30,250 bases of DNA from Sperchopsis tessellata (GCA_033557685.1 JAWQRN010000393.1:1-30250), one strand, 5' to 3'; numbered from the stretch's first letter, positions 10,774 through 20,700 are shown. Numbers and translations: made by a program. The notes: a model not told the origin generated them from the sequence alone.

Positions 10774-10984
10774 TATATGATAATAATGAAAATTTATAAT
10801 GTTATTGTTTTTTATTGTTAGAAAGAAACAGATTTCATCGTCATTGATGATACATGCAGAAAAAGAATTGCTTGATTTAGTTCAGCAAATAAAGCAAACC
10901 TTCTTCATATTCAATTTTTTTTTAAGTTCTTGTAAACCCATCATAATATTGTAAGAATTCTCAAATTTTTATGAAATTCTTTCA

Positions 10985-11320
10985 TACTGCTATGGAACTA
11001 CTGCAGGACCTCTAAGCCACTGAACATCACCAGATGATTGCGATTTGCTCTAAGAGCTACAAGAAGAGACGAGACACTCCTGAAGGCGGTTAGTCCAGAG
11101 CGGCTTGGAATAGTTCAGAAAGAATACTGCCCAGTTATATAAACAGTCGGCTGCAGTTCGACTGGCGAATTATTATACTCGATATAAATTGCTATAAATA
11201 TGATTGCTATTAATACTGTTGTAAAAAACTGTAATTTATTATTGATATTGTAAACTAGGCACATTAAAAATAAATACACTTTACATTTGTTGAACTGTTA
11301 TTTGTCAACCAGTAAAAACA
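10985..11320 (+). repeat. Gypsy 5' LTR (left boundary approximate)
   Basis: The block includes a TATA-like TTATATAAACAG (about 11135) and ends in CAGTAAAAACA (11320), directly before a primer-binding site. Its last 130 bp can be aligned with 24785-24914, the end of the second gypsy copy (shared ATTTATTATTG, GTAAAC and TTGTTATTTGT..CAGTAAAAACA). That confirms an LTR end. The left edge was not determined. Confidence 0.6.
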
Positions 11321-11321
11321 T

Positions 11322-11340
11322 TGGTGTCAGGTGTTCGATT
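11322..11340 (+). other. Retrotransposon primer-binding site
   Basis: TGGTGTCAG immediately follows the LTR end. TGGTGTCAGAAGTGGGAT is the reverse complement of a typical tRNA-Leu 3' end plus CCA. The first nine bases match and the rest (GTGTTCGATT) is degenerate, so a tRNA-Leu primer is likely but unproven. Confidence 0.5.
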
Positions 11341-11433
11341 TAAAGAAATCAAATAACTAATAAATAAAATAAAAATAGCATTAAAAAAATGTTTTTAAGT
11401 GTGTGATACATGGAAACTAGGTGAACTAAGAAA

Positions 11434-12680
11434 ATGTCAAGCACAGAACAGGATTCAAATTCTGTTCAAAAACATGTTGGAAGAAAATTCTAAAAATTTA
11501 GTAAGCAAATTAGAAAAAAATTCTAGAAGATGCAGGCAAAATAGAAAAGAAACTAGAATAAAATTCTAAAAGAAGCGAGGACAAAAGAGAACTAAAACTC
11601 GAAGAAAATTCCAGAAATTTGAAATCCAAATAGAACAGAAACTAGAAAAAAATTGTAGAAAAAGTGAAGACAAAATAAAACAGAAGCTAGAATAGAGAAT
11701 AGAAACTAGAAAAAAACTCTAGAATGAGCGAAAGAAATTCTAGAAATTTAGGAAGTAAAATAGAGAAGTCTAGAGCATTTGAAACAAAAATTAAGCAGAA
11801 GCTTGAAGAAATATTTGGAATATTTGAAAAAAAGTTGAACAGAGGTTAGTAGAAAATTATAGAAGTTTGGAAAGTAAACTGTAAGAAAATTCTAGGATAA
11901 TTGAACATAAAAGTGATGAGTTGAAATAGAAAAAACAAGCCCTTGTGGAAGAGTATGAGGCCTGAATAGGAGACATTGAAAAGGTCGCAAAGAAACCATT
12001 CACCACTTCATTACAGCCGATTGGACAAAAGATAAAGGTTTCCAAATCTGGTGGAACATCTTCATGGACACTTTTTAAGACACAATTCAAAATGGCTGCT
12101 GAGTATAATTGCTGAGATGACACAGATGAAGTGACTAACCTCACTATGACTTTACAATGCCAGGTACTGTACCTTCTGCACAATATTTCCAAGAATAACA
12201 AAAGAAATTTTTAAACTCTGCTACAGGCCTTGTAATGAACGCTTAGGGATTACCGATTGAATACCATGTACCAAGCCCAACTAACAGTACAGAAACAAAA
12301 GAGTGGGGAAACTTTTCAAGAATATGCAGCCTACATCGATAGACTAACTAGACTTGGCTATGGAGATCTACAAGAAGATGCCATGTCGGTAATCACAGTG
12401 AACACATTTGTTAATGGCCTTACAAATTCAGAAGTATCGCTAGCAGAACAGAATGACCCACAATCAAATTTATGAGAAGTTGTGGGTACAGCTCTCAAAT
12501 TTGAAGGTGTACATAACTGATATAAGGGGACGTACATATGAGAAGTAATAATGGAGTTAGCACTATCTCAGGTAGCTGAATTATGTGAAGTAGGTACCTC
12601 AAAGAGGAGTTCAAAGACCATAAAATGCTACAGGTGTGACAAGAGGAGCACATTTACAGACATTTTTGAGTGAGAGTTGA
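11434..12680 (+). pseudogene. gypsy gag remnant
   Basis: A likely start at 11434 (MSSTEQDSNSVQ) is followed at once by frameshifts. The first part is made of Lys/Glu-rich coiled-coil repeats (11470-11880). From about 12030 the capsid-like region reads SGGTSSWTLFKTQFKMAAEYN and, in a long frame at 12257-12475, QKSGETFQEYAAYIDRLTRLGY, typical of Ty3/gypsy Gag. A zinc-knuckle start KCYRCDKR lies at about 12623-12646, with a frameshift before its histidine. Gag packages the retrotransposon RNA. Multiple stops show it is dead. Confidence 0.7.
11470..11880 (+). repeat. Tandem coiled-coil-coding repeats in gag
   Basis: Diverged units built around GAAAATTCTAGAAATTTAG..AAAATAGAACAGAAACTAG recur about every 45-60 bp. 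In the correct frame they encode Leu-Glu-Glu-Asn-Ser-Arg and Lys-Ile-Glu-Gln-Lys-Leu heptads, a charged coiled coil. Frameshifts now break the run. Confidence 0.65.
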
Positions 12681-12731
12681 GACCTCTGGAAATTCAAGCG
12701 AAAATCAGGTACAGGGAAACTAAAAACTGCC

Positions 12732-13040
12732 ATGGGCAGGAAGGAAGGCCTCAGAATATCCAGAATACAGCATCATGTGAATAATCTCGACATTAATGGT
12801 AGTATTGCAAAGATGAGGTGCCAGTTCACGATAGACACAGGAGCAAATAGCAGATCAGATATGGTGAACTGGGAAGATCTGGAAAAAGTTACAAACCTCT
12901 ACATGCGTACAGGAACTGGGGATAAAATATTAGTCCATGGAAGAGTGAAGGCTTACATAACCTTGAGTAGTTACTCCGTGGTTCAACATATAATTGTGGC
13001 AGACATAGTTGATGAAGCAATACTTTATGAGCTATCATGA
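12732..13040 (+). pseudogene. gypsy aspartic protease remnant
   Basis: A frame of 102 codons contains QFTIDTGANSRSD, the D-T-G-A core of retropepsins at about 12823-12861, followed by hydrophobic strands (YITLSSYSVVQHIIVADI) as in the dimeric protease fold. In gypsy elements the protease cuts the Gag-Pol precursor. It is a remnant because flanking frames are broken and the frame ends just after the flap region. Confidence 0.7.
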
Positions 13041-13489
13041 AACTGGAGCTAATGTTGATGAAAGAGAGGCTACTGAAGATAGACAATGAAGAAGAAAGTA
13101 TGGGACGTCTTGGTACTAAGCTAACCAATGTGTTCCTCCTACTTACTGATGATACCACATTCCCGACATATGACAACAAATAATCTAGGCTAAGACTGAA
13201 AATGAAATAAACGACTGCCGATTGGGCCTTACTGAATCTTTCGTGAATGATCCAATCAAGAAGAAAGTTCTTGTAGAAAGAGCCGTAGTTAGGTGCCAAG
13301 ATGTAATTCTAGTTCTTATCTTGAAAACCAATATATTTCCTGTAAATCTTAATAAAGAAAAAGTATTGTGAACTTAAGAATCAGTTGCTTCAATTGCCCG
13401 ATCATAAATTAGAATTCAAGATTACATAAAGAATTTGTCACCAACAGAAGGAAAACAAGTGCTAGATCTTCAAAAACAATTCCAAAACA

Positions 13490-14260
13490 TATTTGCCACT
13501 GGATACCAATGAGGTACGACAAATGATAGACACTGGTAGTGCCACCACCATTAATCACCATCTAAGATGTTTACCCGTGGCTAAACGGGAAGAGACCAAA
13601 GATCTGTTGTAGAAGATGCAGCAGCAGGGCATCATAGAAACATTCAGTAGTCCTTGGGCCTTACCTGTTCTGGTATGAAAGAAAGATTGGTCTACTAGAT
13701 TTTGCATGGACTATAGGAGATCTAACGTTGTAATGAAGAGGGATTGTTACCCTTTGCCAAGAATAGACGACACCTTGGCAGGGTGACAATGGCTCTCCAC
13801 ATTAGACTTGAAGAGTGGATATTATTAAGTTCAGCTAGACCTTAAAGAACGAGAAGACACTTCTTTACTACAGGATAAGGGCTATGGCAGGTCACCGTTA
13901 TGCCGTTTGGACTATGCAATGCACCAGCAACTGTTGAAAGACTTATGGATCTGGTTAACAAGGGTTTATCTTGGAAGACCTGTCTAGTGTATCTTGACAA
14001 TGTCATCGTAATTGGTAGGACATTTGAAGAACATCTGAAGAATTTGGAGGGGGTTCTTAGAAGACTGAAGTGCCACCTATTCAAGAAAAAGTTAAATATT
14101 TCAGACATGAGGTGTCCAGCAAAGATGTGGCGACGGATCCCAATAAAATTTCTATGGTGGTCGAATGTCAAACCCCGAGGAAAAAACATGATACACAAAG
14201 TTTTCTAGGACTGAACTTACTATAGAAGATTTGCCCCAGAGTTTAGTAATACAGCTAAGT
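13490..14260 (+). pseudogene. gypsy reverse transcriptase remnant
   Basis: Broken frames spell the RT motifs in order: IDTGSATTI, MQQQGIIETFSSPWALPV, DYRRSNVV, LSTLDLKSGYYQVQ (motif A), VMPFGLCNAPATVERLMD (motif B) and CLVYLDNVIV (motif C). The intact frame at 13900-14208 covers motifs B and C. The catalytic YxDD box reads YLDN (13990-14001, GAC AAT), so even this intact piece has lost the second aspartate. Stops and frameshifts occur between motifs. No doubt about the family, and none about inactivity. Confidence 0.9.
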
Positions 14261-14262
14261 CT

Positions 14263-14822
14263 TTGTCTAAACTGACAGAAGCAAGAAAACTTGAATGGAC
14301 AAAAGATTGCCAGGAGGCGTTCGATGGTTTGAAAAGAATCTTAACTAAGACTCCAATCCTTGGTTATACTCGAATGCAAGGAAAGTTCATTTTGGACACA
14401 AGCAGGCAACATCAACATACTCTCCAAAATTTAGGAAGGAACAGTAATTGGTTACTTCAGCAAGATCCTCTCAAAGCCTAAAAAGAACTGGTGTTTCAAA
14501 AGAAGGGAACTTCTGGCCGTTGACAAAGCTATAGAGCACTTCCATAAATACTTGTATCAAAGGCAATTCCTCCTTAGAACAGATCATATTGCCCTACAAT
14601 GGCTTCACTTTAAAAATCCTTATGGTCAGATTGTTAAGTGACTGGAGACTCCAAACATATCACTTTAGCACTGAATACAGTATAGGTAAGATTCATAACA
14701 CTGATGCTCTGTCCAGAAGATCCTGCCCATTGGAGTGTGAACATTGCCAGCGCCTTGAAGAAAGAATAGAGATGCTGACAGTTTCTCGAACAACAGTCGA
14801 AGTAGGATGGACAAAGAAATAA
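14263..14822 (+). pseudogene. gypsy RNase H and linker remnant
   Basis: WTKDCQEAFDGLKRILTKTP (from about 14293) is the RT-RNase H connection. The RNase H then shows FLLRTDHIALQWL (about 14567-14605), LQTYHFSTEYSIGKIHNTDA and DALSRRSCPLECEHCQRLEE (14703-14762). The last part, with its C-x2-C pair, is the usual linker before integrase. The region is split over three frames. Confidence 0.85.
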
Positions 14823-15254
14823 AAAGAGCACAAAAAGAAGATCAAGACCTACAGCCAATTCGGAACTTAAATAGCCAAGGATATGACCAGCATGGCCAGA
14901 AGTAGCCAACCAGAGCCAAAATGTGAAAATGTACTGGATGCAGTGGAACCCACTGAAGATGGTAAATGGATTGCTGAAGAAGTGCCTTAGAGAATGAAGA
15001 GGGAAATGAAGAGCCCTAGAGCTGGTGATACCTAAAAAGAAATGGAAAGAAAAGAAATTCCAGAGGCCATTTAGGTGCAACGAAAACAATATAGAAGGTT
15101 CAAGAGAGATTATATCGTGCCAACTGTCACAATGATATCAAAGAACGGTGTACAGTACAGCAACTAATAATTCGGGAAGTATAGTACTGGCACAAATACA
15201 TACTGGTTGCCATGGATTAATTCAATAAATAAAAAATGAAAAATGTACATCTTT

Positions 15255-15392
15255 ACTTAGCATTTTTTAGAATTACTTGGCAGTTAATACTTAGCACTTT
15301 AAGAGCTACATGTCTTAATGTCCCTTGCAACGGTGGGCTAAAAGTCAGCAGTAAAAACCCAACACGATTATCTCCCAGAAAACCTGAAGATA
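15255..15392 (+). repeat. Partial Penelope-like terminal repeat (right-arm orientation)
   Basis: The segment contains TTAGCACTTTAAGAGCTACATG, a TGTCCCTTGCAACGGTGGGC block and the terminal CAGAAAACCTGAAGATA. It aligns with the right arm of the palindrome at 16150-16372 in the same orientation. It begins about 25 bp after the gypsy copy breaks off and closes off a Penelope ORF fragment that lies to its right on the opposite strand. Confidence 0.7.
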
Positions 15393-15720
15393 TTTTTATT
15401 TTGTTCGGTGACAACTCTGTAGCGAGTTCTAGGTGTAGCTTGAAAATTTGTAATACTGTTGTTTAATTTGTATCGTGCTAAGTGGATTTTTTCTTTGATG
15501 AGGCATAAGCTAGCATGCTGTAGGATGGTTTTGGTTCCCCTATTAGTCGCGGGGTGTTTAATTTTACAACAGATAGGTATAATTTGATGATCTCTACATC
15601 GTTTCAGGAAAGCTAAGGATGCCAGAAGACGGCTCCTTTTTTGACGAAGGTTTCCAAATTGGCAGGTTTTTTGTCAAAGAGCCTCCCTGTAGGTGTTTAA
15701 ATTCAGTACGTAGCCTTCCA
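15393..15720 (-). pseudogene. N-terminal fragment of a Penelope-like element ORF
   Basis: Reading leftward from 15720, one frame is open apart from a single TGA. It includes LLASLAFLKRCRDHQIIPICC, then TILQHASLCLIKEKIHLARYKL. From memory, this matches the conserved region ahead of the RT domain in Penelope-like element proteins (F-L-x-R-C-R-D-H...P, followed by R-E-x-I-H-x-x-R). The RT and GIY-YIG endonuclease are absent: the frame runs into an inverted terminal repeat at 15392. Just upstream of the frame is the terminal repeat arm at 15722-15945 in the matching orientation, as expected for the element's own 5' repeat. Confidence 0.65.
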
Positions 15721-15721
15721 A

Positions 15722-16372
15722 TATCTTCAGGTTTTCCGGGAGATAACCCTGTGTAGGCTTTTGTTTATGCCGACGATTGCAGGGCACATTGTCAAGACCT
15801 GTAGCTCTTAAAAGTGCTAATTATAGATTTCCATGTAACTCTGAAAAGTCCTAGATATAGGTGCCGACCAGCTTTAAAAAGTGCTAATAATAGAATAACA
15901 TGTAGCTCTCACAAGTGCTAGTTAAGAAATAAATGGATTTTCGTAGTTTACCGACTTATATACATAGCGTAGTCGGACACCAATAGGAAACCTTCTTAAT
16001 GCAGTGTGTAGACTTCTTAGCGATGCGCTCAGCGACGCTACCCTATTGGCCGACAGGATCTCAGCGGGGCGTAACCCTTGCGGAACTAGGTAATCTCGAT
16101 AGAAGTTTTCCAAGAGGAAGCGAGAGGCATCCCATTTTCGCGATTTCATATTTTTTACTAGCACTTGTGAGAGTTACATGTTATTCTATTATTAACACTT
16201 TCTAGAGCTGGTCGACCCCTACATCTATCTAGAACTTTTCAGAGCTACATGGCAATCTATAATTAGCACTTTTAAGAGCTACAGGTCTTGACAATGTCCT
16301 CTGCAACGGTAGACGAAACGTCGGCAAAAATAATCGCCAACACACGGCCATCTCTCGGAAAACCTGAAGATA
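15722..16372. repeat. Palindromic pair of Penelope-like terminal repeats
   Basis: The left arm (15722 to about 15945) starts TATCTTCAGGTTTTCC and the right arm (about 16150-16372) ends GGAAAACCTGAAGATA. The arms are inverted copies, perhaps 85-90% alike, over about 220 bp around a GC-richer core of about 200 bp. Each arm contains several copies of a 33-40 bp motif (TGTAGCTCTTAAAAGTGCTA). The left arm lacks about 12 bp, including the GAAA of the hammerhead-like core. Penelope-like elements are known for direct or inverted terminal repeats, and the adjacent ORF fragment supports that source. A foldback-type DNA transposon is the alternative. Confidence 0.7.
16286..16341 (+). ncRNA. Degenerate hammerhead-ribozyme-like core in a Penelope repeat
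   Basis: In ORF-sense orientation the arm reads TTGACAAT-GTCC..AGAC-GAAAC, then GTCGGC..GCCAAC, which can pair across a 10-nt loop. This resembles the CUGANGA, stem II, GAAA, stem III order of hammerhead ribozymes, which are known in Penelope-like repeats. The CUGANGA box is changed at key positions and no clear cleavage site follows stem III, so this copy should be inactive. Confidence 0.3.
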
Positions 16373-16948
16373 AAATAATGTAGTTTGCAACTATTATTAT
16401 AATCATTTTAAAAATGATTTATGCAACTGGCGAAAATTTTAACAATCGGTTTCCGCTAAATGGTGGATGACACCACTGCTTATACAGCAATATTTCTGTT
16501 ATGTTCACATTTTTTATTGGGCTCATGACTATTGCTACAAAATCACTTTGTCCATAAAAGAAGCTTTGCAATGTACTACTTAAATCTTATTTACATGTAG
16601 ACAGATGAAATAACACAAACTTCACATTTTTTTTTTCGTAGATCCATGGCTGAGTAAAAATTTATAAATTTAACACTACATGGAGACACCCACGAATGAA
16701 CCTCCTCACCTCAAACAAAACTCTCCGAAATTCTATTTCATTCTGTTGGTGGTTCATGTCCTAGTCATGTCATGTGTGATCGGCGTTGGCGCAACGGAAC
16801 GCAATTATTATTATAATAAATTGCTGGATTTTGTAAGCCAAATTCTAATTCCCGTTTCTGCAACTCACCCTTAGAGCTATTAAGTATCATAATTTACTGT
16901 TTTGAAATAACAAACTGTTTCTTATTTCTTCTCTTTCTTATTTTTCAG

Positions 16949-17153
16949 AGATTTAAATCACATGTCACAAGTATGTGGAACTTCACCAATTTATTTGGAT
17001 GCTACTACAGATTTCGATGTGCCTAGTGGCCCAATAGGTGGCCAAACCAGGATAACTTTAAGAAATGAACATTTGTCTTACATTTTCACATGGTATTCTT
17101 TAACAGCATTTACCGGGTATGCGTGGTTTAAACAGTTTATAAGACCAAAATAA
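16949..17153 (+). CDS. Surf1: SURF1 exon 5 (C-terminal exon)
   Basis: After TTTCAG the exon completes Arg217 and encodes residues 218-284 and a TAA. It holds the strongest family signature: VPSGPIGGQTRITLRNEHL (241-259), then the second membrane helix YIFTWYSLTAFTGYAWF (261-277) and a short basic tail FIRPK. The NEHLxYIxTWY block is the usual SURF1 C-terminus. Both membrane helices and all core blocks are present with no frameshift, so the gene looks functional despite its repeat-filled intron. A possible polyadenylation signal AATAAA lies at 17374-17379. Confidence 0.93.
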
Positions 17154-17373
17154 AGTTTGTTTTAATTTAAATATTATTTTACATTAATAACTGAGCAATC
17201 AAATATACTTATCTGTAAATACAAATATAATGCATACAAAATTGACTTTATTATAACATTTTTTTTACATGTGTTATGTAGGTAGATGTTCGTTTGTTAG
17301 TTGTAGCGATGTGCTGCTCATATGCAAGTCGTTATTTTCAAACGACTCCTTTTAGTGAGTGCTATTCAAATAT

Positions 17374-17379
17374 AATAAA
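17374..17379 (+). terminator. Surf1: Candidate SURF1 polyadenylation signal
   Basis: AATAAA lies 221 bp after the SURF1 stop codon, followed by an ATTAAA at about 17381. It is the first canonical hexamer seen on the plus strand after the gene. Confidence 0.45.
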
Positions 17380-17495
17380 GATTAAAGAATAGATAAACAA
17401 GTATTTGTTTATTATCAAAATTATGTGTACTGAATTACTTAATACAAAGGTTATGTTTTGTTAAAATGTATATAATAAAACTATAGCTATATTAT

Positions 17496-17706
17496 TATAT
17501 TAAATCTTATCTTCAGGTTTTCTGGGAGATAACCATGTGTTGGTGATTATTTTTGCCAATGTTTCTTCACTGTTGCAAAGGATATTATCAAGACATGTAG
17601 TTCTTAAAAGTGCTAAGTGTATACTGCCATGTAGCATCAGTTAAAAGTGCTAGGTATGGTGCCGACCAACTCTAAAAAGTGATCAGTATAATATATTAAA
17701 TCTTAT
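17496..17706 (-). mobile_element. Short Penelope-like terminal-repeat insertion with 15-bp target duplication
   Basis: The insert (17511-17691) begins CTTCAGGTTTTCTGGG and matches the left arm of the palindrome at 15722, including the tandem AAAAGTGCTA motif. The direct repeat TATATTAAATCTTAT occurs exactly at 17496-17510 and 17692-17706, a perfect 15-bp target-site duplication. This shows that a unit of about 181 bp inserted on its own. Confidence 0.8.
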
Positions 17707-20700
17707 ATTTGAATAAATATATAATAAGACACCATTTTTGAACACTCGGATCTCACGCACACCCCTTCCCCCAAGTAGTACATCGAGGGTTCCCTGTATT
17801 TATGCTTTCTGTTGGCTCGACGGAAGATAAACTATACAGCTACTGTAAAAGAGAGCAAGTATATCAAACACTTAAAATTATTCTATTTTCTATTTAGCAG
17901 CATTTTTAAAATGATGATCCAGTCTAGCAACAAATTGAAGCATTGCAACAAGGATGCTTTATTTTTACACAATTTAAAAGTGGTGCAAAATACATTTCAA
18001 ACAACTAAAATATTTAGAGAAAAATGTTCTACGTATATTTTTTAAATTGATTTGTGGCTATGGCATCCTATTGGACAAGGCGTCCCCAAGCCACCCATCG
18101 TTAGTTTTTGTTAGGTTAATTAACATCAACCCATTTCTGCATTAATTGCTAAACAATGACACCAGGGATTAGACTACAACACGTGGTAATGCAAGATTTT
18201 AGAAATTATTTTGCTTACAAAGAATCTTCAATCTCAACAAATTTAATAAAACAATACTACCAATTAAAAATTTTTATTTCATTTAAGGTTTGTACCATTT
18301 CAGTATGATACCCCAAACAGTGTATAATGGCTTTTCATTCTCAACAAGATATTAGTTTTTCTATATATGGAACATATACATTTAAACTATGTATGTAAAC
18401 ATATATATGAAGGTAAGTAACAATCTTTGGCGAATAAATTTTGTTCATACAAATTTGCATAAGATAATACTGTTCCTAAATTTAATAGCTTTAAAATATC
18501 TGTTTATGTAAACCAGTTAAATTACTCGATTATTATTCAAAACTTCAACTAAAACTATTTTGATTTATAAAATACTCTACATTTATATCCAGAGGCCAAA
18601 ATACACTGGCACTAATCATTACATTATAAACAATACGTATACGTAATTACGCAAGGACGGGTTAATATACGAACCAACTTCTAATTACAATATTAAGTAC
18701 TGTATTACTACTAATTTAAGTTTGTAAATAATCGAGTACAACTCTAGTAATAACTTGTATTAAATTCTATATTTGGTGGAAAAATTAAATACTAAAAAGA
18801 ATAAGAGAGGAAAGAGTTACAAAACAGATACATTTAAGGGTGGTGAAGAGTGTTCAAGGTAGGTCTAGAAAAAAAATGTTACGTGGTGTTGGCGAGATTT
18901 TAAGAAGTACGTAAGTAAAAAGTACAGGGCATATATGGTAAGGTGCATGAAGTTAGTTGACAAAAAACGAGGTTAGCTGGGATAAGGAAAGGATAGGATA
19001 GTTATAGAAATATCAATCTATTCCAAATGAAAGATATAGTTTCACATTGTAAAACGTCATTATGTTATGTGGTTATTGAGTTTTGTTTTTATACAAATAA
19101 ACAAAAGTTTCATAATAACATTACATAAACAGATATTTCCATAAATTCTCTGTATCTTTAAGCGTTTTGGATGGCATTGTTTTCACCTCAGCAAAAAGGC
19201 TGACATTTTCAAAAACAACAGTATATATCATGCAAAACAAATGGTATATACATTACATTGGCACAAAAGGATTGGAGGTTTAGAGATTTGTTACGTTGGC
19301 ACTACATTAATATCATGTTTTTTGTTTTCATGTAATCAGTACACCAGGACATCGTTATTATAAAAAAGTGTTAAACACATATAAAACTTTAAAATACAAA
19401 TAAGATATTATTTGCTCTATCTATATAAAAATCAAATATACAATATAAAATCATATATAAAATATATAAAATTTAATACTAGGCCTATTACTTACACACT
19501 ATCATTAAATATGGTGCTTCGTCAGAAAAATAGTAACTCAATTCAAACTACAGCTAAATATATTTTTAAACTTGTATAACTAATTATATTATATTAAAAT
19601 TATTTACCTCTAAGGGGCAATAACAATATAGCAACATAATTACTTTAAAATATTTCATATTAAATAACCTTATAGATTTAAAAAGAATTAAACTTCTACA
19701 ATGCTATAATTTCTAAAACTTCATCTCACAAATCATTGTATAGACAAGTTGAAGGAATCTCTGTATATTTTTAAATAAGGCACAACTAAATCTACTAACT
19801 ATAGAAGTTGCTTTCTATTTAAAATTAACCTACGACAGGTAAATATTACAATTATATATATGGTTATAGATATCAAAATATAATGAGATATAATTTCAGT
19901 TTCATTTTAAGACTACATAAAATTCGAGACATTATAACATTATAACAGTTTTAGAATTTGGAATCCAATAACTAAATCACATTTCATAATATATTATGAT
20001 AAATATATACTATTTGTTCTGAAATTATGAGTATTAAATATCTAAATACACTGTATATTGATTAATATATAGGATAAAAAATACAAAGTGTAATCTAAGT
20101 AAAGTATTCAAACAAAAAAGTTTTTAAAACACCAACCAAATGAGAATTATGCATTTAACCTTTTCCAATCTGCCAAAATATCTTCAGTAAATGACAACTT
20201 CAATATATTTCTTATTCAATTAAAAATATAAGTAACATTGAGACTCGCCCTATTTTGTTAAACATACTGTCTATATCTTTATGTATGTTAGTCTTATGAA
20301 ATATTATATTGTGTACTTAGATATAAAATATTAAGTGTAATAATTTTTTTTTAAAATATAGTGTTAAATAAATGAGTTATTTTTTTAAACACAACACAAA
20401 TATATACCTAATGTTCTCTTCAAAGATGAATAAACATGTCCTTTGTATAGGCTACCAGTCATAAATCCAAACTTTATCAAAAGTGTAATTGCTTACATTT
20501 TTTAATTTAAAATTATGGCATGAATACATAAACTGAACCAAATATTTTTAGGGTTACATTTTTCAAATTTTATAAGTACTGATGTAAGCGAAAAACTGTA
20601 TCATTAAGCTTTTTTTTAAGTTAGTTATAATGAGTTGTTTCGGATAGATTATGAGCTTACTATTTATTCCACGTTCACATATAGCCTATTAAATTAATAA

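Larger units (their letters stand above)
10985..15228 (+). mobile_element. Degraded Ty3/gypsy retrotransposon copy 1 (5' LTR to start of integrase)
   Basis: Domains occur in the order LTR, primer site, gag, protease, RT, RNase H, integrase N-terminal part. This order and the sequence motifs define Ty3/gypsy. The right end is lost: reading stops just inside the integrase core at about 15228 (YWHKYILVAMD, then a stop), immediately before Penelope-like sequence. All frames carry stops and frameshifts. The left limit is approximate because there is no second LTR here to compare. A deleted sibling lies at about 23930-24918. Confidence 0.85.
9175..16948 (+). other. Surf1: SURF1 intron 4, filled with mobile elements
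   Basis: This 7774-nt intron (GTAAAT to TTTCAG) carries a mariner (9539-10773), a degraded gypsy element (about 10985-15228) and Penelope-like pieces (about 15255-16372). The segments 9175-9536, 10776-10984 and 16373-16948 show nothing recognisable. An open frame at 16680-16874 has no detectable relatives. Confidence 0.85.

Noticed and set aside
11857..12201. Minus-strand frame of 114 codons
   Set aside because: It is antisense to the gypsy gag remnant.
12889..13299. Minus-strand frame of 136 codons
   Set aside because: It is antisense to the gypsy protease and linker.
14634..15089. Minus-strand frame of 151 codons, with a similar one at 23814-24128
   Set aside because: Both are antisense to the same gypsy linker, so their similarity to each other reflects the repeat and not a protein.
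15922..16164. Minus-strand frame of 80 codons in the palindrome core
   Set aside because: It spans the core between the Penelope repeats and shows no known domain; it is more likely leader sequence of the element.
15722..16372. A CRISPR-like or satellite array
   Set aside because: The repeats are inverted arms with diverged subunits, not regularly spaced direct repeats with unique spacers.
16680..16874. Plus-strand frame of 64 codons with a hydrophobic stretch just before SURF1 exon 5
   Set aside because: It is intronic, with no relatives recognised and no splice signals supporting it as an exon.
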